From assembly GCA_003520455.1 (NCBI GenBank), contig DOUV01000716.1:1-21021 (forward strand): 21,021 bases of DNA. Direction: 5' to 3'. This DNA is from Chloroflexota bacterium (GTDB lineage Bacteria; Chloroflexota; Anaerolineae; Ardenticatenales; Ardenticatenaceae). Below the pieces are notes generated by a model. It was given only the letters and a program-made list of their open reading frames with translations, was not told where the DNA came from and searched no databases. Made by a program: the position numbers and the translations under genes. Numbering within the stretch: the stretch's first letter is position 1; every line of letters begins with the position of its first letter. Below are positions 1 to 6,636 of the stretch, in pieces.

Positions 1-90
1 GAACCGGTGGATCGTACCGCGCGGCAGTCCGGCCATCCGCATCTCGACAGTGCACAGACGATCGATGTACTCGCCGACGACATCGGGCAT
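1..90 (-). CDS. N-terminus of a DUF4392 (D-glutamate cyclase-like) protein, cut by window edge
   Basis: Only the first 30 codons lie in the window; the gene continues past base 1. The ATG at 90-88 follows a strong AAAGGAGG site, 27 bases after the stop of the upstream permease, so it is the next gene of the same transcript. The start, with the segment EYIDRLCTVEMRMAGLPR at residues 7-24, lines up without gaps with residues 23-40 of the DUF4392 protein at 5257-6348 (ENLDQLITMDMRGDGIPR): E, D, L, T, M, R, G, P and R match and most other positions are conservative. I infer a second DUF4392 paralog. The match is short, so a different family sharing this N-terminal helix cannot be excluded. Confidence 0.55.
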   Translation of the reverse strand, partial: MPDVVGEYIDRLCTVEMRMAGLPRGTIHRF

Positions 91-117
91 GTCGCCCTCC
101 TTTCTGTTTTGAGGAGA

Positions 118-1095
118 TCACTGGGCTGTTCGCATGTGCGGATCGAGCGCATCGCGGAGACCGTCGCCCAAGAAGTTGATCCCCAGGACCGCGAGTGAGA
201 TCATCAGGGCCGGGCCAACAACAGTCCACCAGGCCTCCTGAATGTAGCGCCGGCCCTCGTTGATATCCTGCCCCCAACTCGGCGTGGGGGGTTGCACCCC
301 CAGGCCGAGAAAGCTCAGGCTGGCCTCGGCGATGATGGCGAAGGAGAAGGTCGCCGTGGCCTGGACGACGAGGGGCGCCAGAACGTTGGGAAGGATGTGG
401 AAAAAGATGATACGGCGGTCCCGCGCCCCGACCGCGCGCACGGCTAAGACGTAATCCTCCTCCCTGGCGGAAAGAACGGTGCTGCGAACCAGGCGGGCAA
501 AGAGGGGGGTGTAGACCAGTCCCAAGGCCAGGATGACATTGCGGATATCGGCGCCCAGGCTCCCCATGATGGCGACGGCGAGTAGGAGGGGCGGGAAGCT
601 CAAGATAGCATCCATGAAGCGCATCAAGATGTTGTCGAGGCGCCCCCCGCGAAAGCCTCCGATCAGGCCGATGGGGATGCCGGCCAGCATGGCAGCGAGG
701 ACGGAGGTCAGGCCGACGAAGAGCGAGACGCGGCTCCCGTGGACGACGCGGGCGAGCACATCCCGGCCGAACGAATCGGTGCCGAGCGGGTGGGTGAGGC
801 CAGGGGGCTCCAATGCCTCGGACAGGACCACCTTGATCGGGTTCGCAGGGGAAAACCACCCCGGGAAGAGTGCCATCAGAGCCAGGAGGATGAAAATCAG
901 CAGGCCAAGCATTGCCAGACGGTGGCGCGCGAAGCGCCGGATCACCACGGCGAGCTGATTCTGGCCGGCCGGCGGCCGGCGGCGGGCGAGGGCAGCTACT
1001 TCGGCAGGTGGCGCTTCGCGGTCTAGCCCGTCGGGTGGGCGGGTTTGGCTCTCCAGGCCATCTATCTCGTCGGATCTCTTTTGCGCGAAAGCCAT
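118..1095 (-). CDS. ABC transporter permease, DppC/OppC type
   Basis: Inner-membrane permease of a peptide/nickel-type ABC importer (binding-protein-dependent transport family, BPD_transp_1), 325 aa. A cytoplasmic tail of about 55 residues is followed by the first membrane segment (LAMLGLLIFILLALMALF), the DppC hallmark HPLGTDSFGRDVLARVVHGSR, the hydrophobic core and the EAA loop (EDYVLAVRAVGARD) that contacts the ATPase. It ends with the usual LGDGLRDALDP. I chose the ATG at 1095 because GGAG sits 5 bases before it. An in-frame ATG at 1200 overlaps the end of the upstream permease but lacks a ribosome binding site, and it would put an inverted repeat (1137-1171) inside the gene. Partner of the DppB-type permease just upstream. 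Substrate class (oligopeptide-like) is inferred from family. Confidence 0.93.
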   Translation of the reverse strand: MAFAQKRSDEIDGLESQTRPPDGLDREAPPAEVAALARRRPPAGQNQLAVVIRRFARHRLAMLGLLIFILLALMALFPGWFSPANPIKVVLSEALEPPGLTHPLGTDSFGRDVLARVVHGSRVSLFVGLTSVLAAMLAGIPIGLIGGFRGGRLDNILMRFMDAILSFPPLLLAVAIMGSLGADIRNVILALGLVYTPLFARLVRSTVLSAREEDYVLAVRAVGARDRRIIFFHILPNVLAPLVVQATATFSFAIIAEASLSFLGLGVQPPTPSWGQDINEGRRYIQEAWWTVVGPALMISLAVLGINFLGDGLRDALDPHMRTAQ

Positions 1096-1136
1096 CGCTT
1101 CTCCGTTACGGCCGCGGGCACCCTCAGGGCTGTAGC

Positions 1137-1171
1137 GGCGCTGGCGCGCAGCTCCTCCGTGCGTCAGCGCC
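1137..1171 (-). other. Intercistronic inverted repeat between dppB-like and dppC-like genes
   Basis: Arms 1137-1149 and 1159-1171 match at 11 of 13 positions around a 9-base loop. No T-run follows on either strand, so it is not a classical terminator. It may be an mRNA processing or stabilising stem, and it argues that the downstream permease starts at 1095. Confidence 0.45.
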
Positions 1172-1192
1172 CGAGCCCCACTTCGCTCCTTC

Positions 1193-2137
1193 TCAGTCAT
1201 ACGCGATTCGCGGGTCAAAGAAGGTGTAGAGGACGTCGGCGGCCAGATTGCTGATGATGAAGACCCCGGCGATGAAGAGAGTGATCCCCTGAATCAGCGG
1301 GAAGTCACGCTGGGTGACGGCGGTCAGCAAGAGATTCCCGACACCGGGGAGCGCAAAGATCTGCTCGATGATGATCTGGCCACCGAGAAGATAGGCAAAA
1401 CTGATGGCTGTTGCCGTGATCATCGGCAACATGGAGTTCTTCACCACGTGCCGTAGCATGACCTGCGGCTCGGAAAGCCCTTTCGCGCGGGCAACTTTGA
1501 TGTAGTCTTTCTGCAGCACGTCGAGGACGCTCGAGCGCAGCAGGCGCGCCAGCAGGGCGGCTCGGGCCGTACCGAGGGCGATGACCGGCATGATCAAGAA
1601 GCGCCAGCTTGTGGCCGGCTGCTCCCAGGGGGCGCGCCAGCCGGAGGTCGGCAGCATGTTCAGGACGACGCTCAGAAAGAGAATCAGCACGATGGCTAGA
1701 ACAAAGTTCGGTGTGGAGAGGCCCAGCATCGCCAGGATCATCGAAACGTAGTCGACGACGGTATTGTGGCGGTAGGCCGAGATCAGGCCGACGGGAATGG
1801 CGATGGCGAGCGCCACGAGAATCGCGAGAATGGTCACGGTCAGGGTCGTCGGGATGCGATCGAGGATCATCTTCCGGACCGGCTCGCCCGTGCGGATGGA
1901 GTTTCCGAGGTCGCCGCGGAGAACCCGTCCCAGCCAGAGGATATACTGCTGGTATATGGGTTTATCAAGGTTGTAGCGGGCCTTCAAAGCAGCCTCGAGC
2001 TCCGGGCTGGTGTTTGAGCCAAGCATGATGGCGATTGGGTCGCCCTCGGAGACGTGCATCAATCCAAAGATAATCAGCGAGATCATCAGCAAAACAAGCG
2101 GCAACTGGATCAACCGTCTGACCAGGTAAGCGTTCAT
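1193..2137 (-). CDS. ABC transporter permease, DppB/OppB type
   Basis: Inner-membrane permease, 314 aa, of a peptide-type ABC importer. Family hallmarks are visible in order: N-terminal membrane segment (LVRRLIQLPLVLLMISLIIF), the GDPI motif and periplasmic DppB N-terminal domain with the RYNLDKP and GDLGNSIRTGEPV stretches, several further hydrophobic segments, and the EAA loop (KDYIKVARAKGLSEPQ). It ends with the typical VLYTFFDPRI. The start at 2137 (MNAYLVRR) has GGAG 8 bases upstream and puts the first membrane segment at the usual place; a longer reading from 2191 adds 18 residues unlike the family. It pairs with the DppC-type gene downstream. The nearest binding protein on this side is at 9080-10741, almost 7 kb upstream. 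Confidence 0.95.
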   Translation of the reverse strand: MNAYLVRRLIQLPLVLLMISLIIFGLMHVSEGDPIAIMLGSNTSPELEAALKARYNLDKPIYQQYILWLGRVLRGDLGNSIRTGEPVRKMILDRIPTTLTVTILAILVALAIAIPVGLISAYRHNTVVDYVSMILAMLGLSTPNFVLAIVLILFLSVVLNMLPTSGWRAPWEQPATSWRFLIMPVIALGTARAALLARLLRSSVLDVLQKDYIKVARAKGLSEPQVMLRHVVKNSMLPMITATAISFAYLLGGQIIIEQIFALPGVGNLLLTAVTQRDFPLIQGITLFIAGVFIISNLAADVLYTFFDPRIAYD

Positions 2138-2188
2138 CGCTACGGCTCCACCATCTCCGAATCCCTCCGCGAGAAGAGGACAAGTACC

Positions 2189-2227
2189 CACCGCCAGCGC
2201 CCATCGCTCGGGTGGGCGCCGGCGGTG
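2189..2227 (-). other. Strong stem-loop after the second tandem amidohydrolase
   Basis: Arms 2189-2203 and 2213-2227 pair over 15 positions with a 9-base loop; the single mismatch becomes a U-G wobble in the minus-strand transcript. It starts 6 bases after the amidohydrolase stop. No U-run follows, so it is more likely an mRNA-stabilising or attenuating stem than a simple intrinsic terminator. Confidence 0.6.
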
Positions 2228-2233
2228 CGGCGC

Positions 2234-3025
2234 TCAGGCCGGGACTTCCACCTTCAGTAGCTTAGCCGCGTTCAGGCCGAGGACCTTGCGCTTGATTTCG
2301 TCCGGGACGTTCAGATTCTGAATTGGCCGAAGGTTCTGCTCGAATCGCTTCAGACCATAGGTCGGGTTCGCGTCCGATCCCAGGAGAGTCTTATCGGCCA
2401 GCGAGGAGGCCCCCGACGTGGCACGGGTGAGGATCATCTCGCCCAGGCCCGGTATGAGGGAGATCCGATCGGCGAAGTGAATCGAGGTATCCATATAGAG
2501 GTTGGGATGCTTGCCCGCGAGCGCCGGGACCCAGCCAAGCGGATCGCAGTGGGCGGCGATAATCTTCGCCTCGGGGAAGGTCAGAGCGACTTCGTCGAGC
2601 AGGTTCGGGTCGCCATAGATTTGGCGGGCTTGTTGAATGTAGATCGGGCCGGTGTGGTAGAGAATCGGGATATCCAGCTCGATGGCCTTGCGGATGACGG
2701 GGTAGGTCACCGGGTCGTTGGGGGCGAAGTTCTGAATCGGGGGGTGAAGCTTGAGCCCTTTGAAGCCCTTCTGCGTCACCCAGTACTCCAGTTCGTCTGG
2801 GGCGTTGCGCTCCATGGGCATCACACAGGCAAAGCCGATCAGCCGGTCCGGGTACTGTTGAACAAACTCATAGGTATATTCGTTGGAGCTGTCGCCCGTC
2901 TCCGGCGACTCGGGGATGAGGGCACACACGACGGCCTTGTCGATCCCCAGGCGGTCCATCTCGGCGACGAATTCCTCGGCGGCGCCGTGGCCGCGGCGGG
3001 CATGGGTGTGAACGTCAATAATCAT
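2234..3025 (-). CDS. Amidohydrolase, COG2159/Amidohydro_2 type (tandem copy B)
   Basis: Metal-dependent TIM-barrel hydrolase of 263 aa, cytoplasmic (no signal peptide). The metal-binding HxH is at residues 6-8 (DVHTH), a second conserved histidine lies in IIAAHCDP, and the late catalytic aspartate is in LLGSDANPT. The family includes decarboxylases and amide/lactone hydrolases such as ACMSD-like enzymes; the substrate cannot be read from sequence. The ATG follows AGGAGG by 5 bases and overlaps the stop of the previous gene by 11 bases, so translation is probably coupled. It is a tandem duplicate of 3015-3827: very similar along its length, but with a 216-bp patch (2639-2854) that is 98.6% identical between copies while the sequence beside it is far more diverged. 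It lacks the last 7 residues of the other copy. Confidence 0.92.
   Translation of the reverse strand: MIIDVHTHARRGHGAAEEFVAEMDRLGIDKAVVCALIPESPETGDSSNEYTYEFVQQYPDRLIGFACVMPMERNAPDELEYWVTQKGFKGLKLHPPIQNFAPNDPVTYPVIRKAIELDIPILYHTGPIYIQQARQIYGDPNLLDEVALTFPEAKIIAAHCDPLGWVPALAGKHPNLYMDTSIHFADRISLIPGLGEMILTRATSGASSLADKTLLGSDANPTYGLKRFEQNLRPIQNLNVPDEIKRKVLGLNAAKLLKVEVPA
2639..2854. repeat. Near-identical patch, copy B of tandem amidohydrolases
   Basis: 216 bp matching 3441-3656 with three mismatches and no gap, at a constant offset of 802 bp. The 58 bp to its left match their counterpart at only about 67%. It lies inside the coding sequence and looks like a gene-conversion tract. Confidence 0.85.
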
Positions 3026-3827
3026 CTGATCCTCCTTCGTCGGTCACTTCAAGCTTGAGTAGCCTGGCAGCGTTCAGGCCGAGGACTTTGCGCTTGATCT
3101 CGTCCGACACTTGAAGATTGCGGAGCGGCTCGACGTTCTGCTCGAACCGCTTGAGGCCGTAGGTCGGGTTGGCATCTGAGCCGAAAAGCGTCTTGTCGGC
3201 CAGAGAAGAGATACCGGAGGTGGCACGGGTGAGGATCATCTCGCCGAGACCGGGAATCAGCTGGCAGCGATCGGGGAAGTGAACCGAGGTATCCATATAG
3301 AGGTTGGGATGCTTGCCGGCGATGGCCGGAAGCCAGCCGAGCGGATCGCAGTGGGCACCCACGATCTTGGCCTCCGGGAAAGTCAAGGCGAGCTCGTCCA
3401 GCAGATTAGGATCACCATAGGTCTGCCGGGCCGAACGGACGTAGATCGGGCCGGTGTGGTAGAGAATCGGGATATCCAGCTCGATGGCCTTGCGGATGAC
3501 GGGGTAGGTCACCGGGTCATTGGGGGCGAAGTTCTGAATCGGGGGGTGAAGCTTGAGCCCCTTGAAGCCCTTCTGCGTCACCCAGTACTCCAGTTGGTCT
3601 GGGGCGTTGCGCTCCATGGGCATCACACAGGCAAAGCCGATCAGCCGGTCCGGGTAGCGTTGAACCACCTCGCAGGTGTACTCGTTCGAGCCGTCGCCGA
3701 GCTCGGGGGTCGGCGGGATGAGGGCTGCGACGACGGCCTTGTCGATCCCCAGGCGGTCCATCTCGGCGACAAAGTCCGCCGGCGATCCTTCGTTGCGGCG
3801 AATGTGGGTGTGGAAATCAATAACCAT
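3015..3827 (-). CDS. Amidohydrolase, COG2159/Amidohydro_2 type (tandem copy A)
   Basis: 270-aa paralog of the next gene, with the same architecture: HxH at residues 6-8 (DFHTH), AHCDP histidine, and FGSDANPT aspartate. The start at 3827 (MVIDFHTH) gives the same N-terminus as copy B; a longer in-frame reading to 3998 only runs through the end of the M20 peptidase gene. The start overlaps the M20 stop by 11 bases, and its own stop overlaps copy B's start by 11 bases. AGAGG lies about 11 bases upstream, so expression probably depends on coupling. The C-terminus carries an extra acidic tail (TDEGGSDDY) absent from copy B, encoded over copy B's ribosome binding site. Retention of both copies suggests slightly different substrates or dosage. 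This is inference. Confidence 0.92.
   Translation of the reverse strand: MVIDFHTHIRRNEGSPADFVAEMDRLGIDKAVVAALIPPTPELGDGSNEYTCEVVQRYPDRLIGFACVMPMERNAPDQLEYWVTQKGFKGLKLHPPIQNFAPNDPVTYPVIRKAIELDIPILYHTGPIYVRSARQTYGDPNLLDELALTFPEAKIVGAHCDPLGWLPAIAGKHPNLYMDTSVHFPDRCQLIPGLGEMILTRATSGISSLADKTLFGSDANPTYGLKRFEQNVEPLRNLQVSDEIKRKVLGLNAARLLKLEVTDEGGSDDY
3441..3656. repeat. Near-identical patch, copy A of tandem amidohydrolases
   Basis: Partner of 2639-2854; 213 of 216 positions identical. See that entry. Confidence 0.85.
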
Positions 3828-5172
3828 TGGAACAGAACCTCTCGATGACCTGGTATAGCACTTGCGTGCCATAGAGAAGATTGTCCACGGAGATGCGCTC
3901 GTTGTGCGAGTGCACCAGACTAAGAAAGTCGAGCCCATCGAAGCGCCGCGGGCAGAACCCATAGACCTTCGTCCCAAGCCGAACGATATGCTTGGCATCG
4001 GTCGCCCCGGTGAGCATGCTGGGAATGAGGACTGTCTCCGCGGCAGCCGTGCTCATGACCGTTTGGATGGCCTCATACAAGGGCGACTCCAGGCTCGCCT
4101 CGAGCGGGGCGCCCGAGTCTGTGAAGCTCAATTCGACACCCTCGCCCAGGTAGGGCTCGAGTTCAACCCGGAAGCTCTCCTGGTCGAAGCCGGGCAACAG
4201 CCGGCCATCCACCCGAGCCGTGGCGACACTTGGGAAGACATTGACCTTGCTGCCCGCCTGGAGGATCGTCGGTGACGCGGTGTTATGGGTGATCGCGACC
4301 AGCATTCGCTTCATCTGCGCGGGCACTGGCAAAGCCGCCAGGGCCTCGTCGAAGGTGGCCGCATCGAGGAGCCTCTCAAAGGCTTCGCCGACCGCTGGTG
4401 GCTGCGTCGCGGCGATCGCGGTGATGTAACTCCACACCGTATCGGTGAGGTGGTACGGCAGGCGAGCACGACCGATCCGGGCAATCGTCTCGGCCAGCCG
4501 CACAACGGCGTTGTCTTCACGCGGGACACTCGCATGCCCGGGCTCGCCATGGGCCTCCAGTTGGAAGCGGGCCAGCCCCTTCTCGGCCGTCTGGCACGTG
4601 ATGTACTCCTGCTCACCGACCATAGACGCGCGCCCGCCGCCCTCGTTGAGGGCATACTCGGCGCGGATGAGGTCCGGGTGGTGGTCTACCAGAAAGCCGG
4701 CGCCAAGGTGGCCGCCGCGCTCCTCGTCGGCCGTCGCCATGAAAATGAGGTCGCGTCGCAAGGGCGGGTCTCCGGCGTCGACCCGGCGCTTGAAGAGAAG
4801 AAGCAGCTCCAGGAAGGTGGCCACGATGTCTTTCATGTCCACGGCCCCGCGGCCCCAGATGTAGCCATCGGCGATCTTCCCCGCGAAGGGGGGATGTTGC
4901 CAGAACTCGGGTTCTGCCGGCACAACGTCGGTGTGACCCATCAAGAGCAAAGGGGCTTCCTGGCCGTTGCCGCGGAGCCGGGCGACGACGTTGCCGCGTC
5001 CCGGCGCACTCTCCAAGACCACCGGTTCGAGCCCGGCCTCATGGAGGACGGCAGCGAGATACTCGGCGGCAAGCATCTCGTTGCCGGGTGGGTTGGTCGT
5101 GTCGAGCCGAATCAGGTCGACGAGGGAGCCTGTTACCTCCTCGCGAACCTGGTCCCAATTGGGTTGAAACAT
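3817..5172 (-). CDS. M20 family metallopeptidase (ArgE/DapE/carboxypeptidase G2-like)
   Basis: Di-zinc exopeptidase or deacylase of 451 aa, cytoplasmic. Zinc ligands and catalytic residues can be followed in order: H80 and D82 in LLMGHTDVVP, bridging D112 in GRGAVDMKD, the catalytic pair E150-E151 in ATADEERGG, the NEGGG stretch that usually carries the next ligand, and a C-terminal histidine in LVHSHNERI. The dimerisation insert (QLEAHGEPGHASVP) is present, so the protein has full family length. Members remove acyl or C-terminal amino-acid groups (for example acetylornithine, succinyl-diaminopimelate, folate glutamate); the exact substrate is not readable. The ATG follows GAGAGG. It is followed by two amidohydrolases through 11-base overlaps, so these three genes form a tight translational unit. 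Confidence 0.95.
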   Translation of the reverse strand: MFQPNWDQVREEVTGSLVDLIRLDTTNPPGNEMLAAEYLAAVLHEAGLEPVVLESAPGRGNVVARLRGNGQEAPLLLMGHTDVVPAEPEFWQHPPFAGKIADGYIWGRGAVDMKDIVATFLELLLLFKRRVDAGDPPLRRDLIFMATADEERGGHLGAGFLVDHHPDLIRAEYALNEGGGRASMVGEQEYITCQTAEKGLARFQLEAHGEPGHASVPREDNAVVRLAETIARIGRARLPYHLTDTVWSYITAIAATQPPAVGEAFERLLDAATFDEALAALPVPAQMKRMLVAITHNTASPTILQAGSKVNVFPSVATARVDGRLLPGFDQESFRVELEPYLGEGVELSFTDSGAPLEASLESPLYEAIQTVMSTAAAETVLIPSMLTGATDAKHIVRLGTKVYGFCPRRFDGLDFLSLVHSHNERISVDNLLYGTQVLYQVIERFCSNGY

Positions 5173-5207
5173 CCCTCTCCTCTCTCTCGGTACGGGCTTG
5201 CATGTCT

Positions 5208-5223
5208 GGCGCTTGTCTGCGCC
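5208..5223 (-). other. Small intercistronic stem-loop upstream of the M20 gene
   Basis: Perfect 5-bp stem (GGCGC/GCGCC) with a 6-base loop in the 84-bp gap between the DUF4392 and M20 genes, nested inside a looser ACGGG/CCCGT pairing. Weak alone; noted because most gaps in this cluster hold an inverted repeat. Confidence 0.3.
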
Positions 5224-5256
5224 GTTCCTGGTACTCCCGTGAGGACAAAAGGCAGC

Positions 5257-6348
5257 TCAACCGGAAGCAGCCTCACGCGCAACGCGAAATTCGCGTATGG
5301 CGCGGTACTTCTCGCGCGCGCCGGGATAGGATACGACGTCCGCCAGCATCTCCACGAGCCGGACGTTATACTCCTCGCGAATCCCGTCGATGTGGGGGAT
5401 CGAGTAGGTGCTCGTACCGTCGATACACCCCCCGACCACTGTGGCGTCCAGGACCCGCCGATAGAAGTCGCCGCTCATGAAGACGAACGGGTCGCCCTTC
5501 AGATAGGCGAGGGCCGCGGCAATGGCGTAGGCGCCCCAATCAGACACGCTACAAGCGACCGTGACGTCCGAGCCGATCAGGCAGGCCGTCCCGCCAGCAC
5601 ACGGGCAGCCACAATTCGCCCCAGCCGGCGTCTCGGCCCGAACGACATCGCCGATGGTGCCCATCCCCAGTTCGTTGCCAAAATCGCCGACGGCTACGGT
5701 GAGCGCGCCTTGTCTCTGAACTTCTTCGTAGAGAAAATCTATCGGGGCGATCCACTCGGTCACGTTCCGGCCCATCGCAAAGTGGTAATGTCCTGCAGGG
5801 TTTCGGCCCGGTCGTTCGACGGCGATGCAGGCGCTGGGATGGACGAGATCGGCCAGGCGCCGGGCTTCGGCCCGTGCCGTGTCCTCATCCTTCGGGAATG
5901 GCAGAAGGACGACGGAGTGGGGCAGATTGCGGGCGTCCTCGAAGCTGTAATAGACCCGCATACCGGCAGCCTTCAATCCGGCTTCTAATGGTGGAAAGAT
6001 TTGCGGCTCGCAGACGAGGACAGGCTGGACGTCAGAGGCAACCTCCAACGCTCGCCCCAGCACGACCGTGCCGATGAGCCCATCGGTCTCACCCACATCC
6101 CAGGGTGGCACAATAAATCCCGTCAGCATCAGGACACGATCACGGGACTGCAGGTGGGCGTGCAGGCGCTGGGCCGCCGCAAGGGCGAGCGGCCCTCCTA
6201 CGTGCGCGCGGGCGGCTCTCATGAGAAGGCGGGGAATCCCGTCGCCGCGCATATCCATCGTGATCAACTGATCGAGGTTTTCCCCCACGCAGTTGTCCAC
6301 CAGCCTCCCGACCGCCACGTTCATCTCGAATTGATTGTCGTTGGTCAC
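5257..6348 (-). CDS. DUF4392 protein, D-glutamate cyclase-like
   Basis: 363 aa, cytoplasmic. It matches the DUF4392 domain, the C-terminal domain of mitochondrial D-glutamate cyclase (DGLUCY), which turns D-glutamate into 5-oxo-D-proline. Family-like motifs: GETDGLIGTVVLGRAL (residues 86-101), AVERPGRNPAGHYH (176-189), the APIDFLYEE segment, AVGDFGNELGMGTIGD (219-234) and SVSDWGAYAIAAAL (267-280). Unusual is a cysteine-rich stretch before the last motif, C246-x-C248-x-C250-x5-C256, followed by C266, which could bind a metal or iron-sulfur cluster. It starts at GTG 6348 with GGAGG 4 bases upstream; an ATG at 6324 has no such site. It precedes the M20 peptidase by 84 bp. Activity on D-glutamate is inferred from the family only; most bacterial members are uncharacterised. 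Confidence 0.82.
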   Translation of the reverse strand: MTNDNQFEMNVAVGRLVDNCVGENLDQLITMDMRGDGIPRLLMRAARAHVGGPLALAAAQRLHAHLQSRDRVLMLTGFIVPPWDVGETDGLIGTVVLGRALEVASDVQPVLVCEPQIFPPLEAGLKAAGMRVYYSFEDARNLPHSVVLLPFPKDEDTARAEARRLADLVHPSACIAVERPGRNPAGHYHFAMGRNVTEWIAPIDFLYEEVQRQGALTVAVGDFGNELGMGTIGDVVRAETPAGANCGCPCAGGTACLIGSDVTVACSVSDWGAYAIAAALAYLKGDPFVFMSGDFYRRVLDATVVGGCIDGTSTYSIPHIDGIREEYNVRLVEMLADVVSYPGAREKYRAIREFRVAREAASG

Positions 6349-6419
6349 CTGGCCTCCAATGTTGGGGAGACAGGGAACGCTGGCAGCGGCTCTGCCCGCC
6401 CCGGCATCGCCTCACCTTC

Positions 6420-6431
6420 GGTTAAGGGATT
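6420..6431. repeat. 12-bp direct repeat, left copy
   Basis: GGTTAAGGGATT, identical to 6503-6514. The two copies bracket a 71-bp segment with a perfect hairpin (6451-6491), as a target duplication around a small inserted palindromic element would look. Confidence 0.6.
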
Positions 6432-6450
6432 CGCGCATATGGAATAGGAT

Positions 6451-6491
6451 GTGTCGCGTGTGCGAGCGCGAGGCGCTCGCACACGCGACAC
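6451..6491. repeat. Perfect 18-bp inverted repeat with 5-base loop
   Basis: Arms 6451-6468 and 6474-6491 are perfect reverse complements (GTGTCGCGTGTGCGAGCG on the left), loop CGAGG. There is no T-run on either side, so it is a poor intrinsic terminator. It lies between the small membrane protein and the DUF4392 gene and is bracketed by 12-bp direct repeats. It could be a mobile palindromic (MITE/REP-like) unit, a transcript-end structure or a protein-binding site. Confidence 0.8.
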
Positions 6492-6502
6492 CAATATGAG
6501 CG

Positions 6503-6514
6503 GGTTAAGGGATT
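6503..6514. repeat. 12-bp direct repeat, right copy
   Basis: Second copy of GGTTAAGGGATT. On the minus strand it holds the TAA (6507-6505) that ends the extended frame of the small membrane protein. Confidence 0.6.
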
Positions 6515-6636
6515 AGATCGGCCACTGCGTGGACGGTCACCGGCTCCCCCGTACGGTTGACTGCCTGGAGCATAAACCCCGTGCCGCTGAGCTGGATGAT
6601 TCGCGTCGCCGAACCGGCGAACTGGTCGGCGCAGTC
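6505..6636 (-). other. In-frame continuation of the small membrane protein beyond a TGA
   Basis: Directly after the TGA at 6639-6637 the same frame stays open for 43 codons to a TAA at 6507-6505. It reads DCADQFAGSATR, then IIQLSGTGFMLQAVNRTGEP and VTVHAVADLIP. The composition and the alternating beta-strand pattern fit a real protein end and match the style of the part before the TGA. So either the TGA is read through (possibly as selenocysteine), or it is a recent nonsense mutation or sequence error in a 165-codon gene. Confidence 0.6.
6606..6620 (-). promoter_or_regulatory. SECIS-like stem-loop 17 nt after the in-frame TGA
   Basis: On the minus strand TCGCCG-GTT-CGGCGA forms a perfect 6-bp stem with a 3-base loop beginning with G. 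It starts 17 nt and its loop 23 nt after the TGA. These distances and the loop G fit the usual description of bacterial SECIS elements, but a GC-rich hairpin of this size can arise by chance. Confidence 0.3.

Noticed and set aside
4285..5988. Very long plus-strand open frame (567 codons) across the M20 and DUF4392 genes
   Set aside because: It lies antisense to two genes with complete motifs and good ribosome binding sites. Its translation has no recognisable domain, and GC-rich codon use of the real genes explains the open antisense frame.
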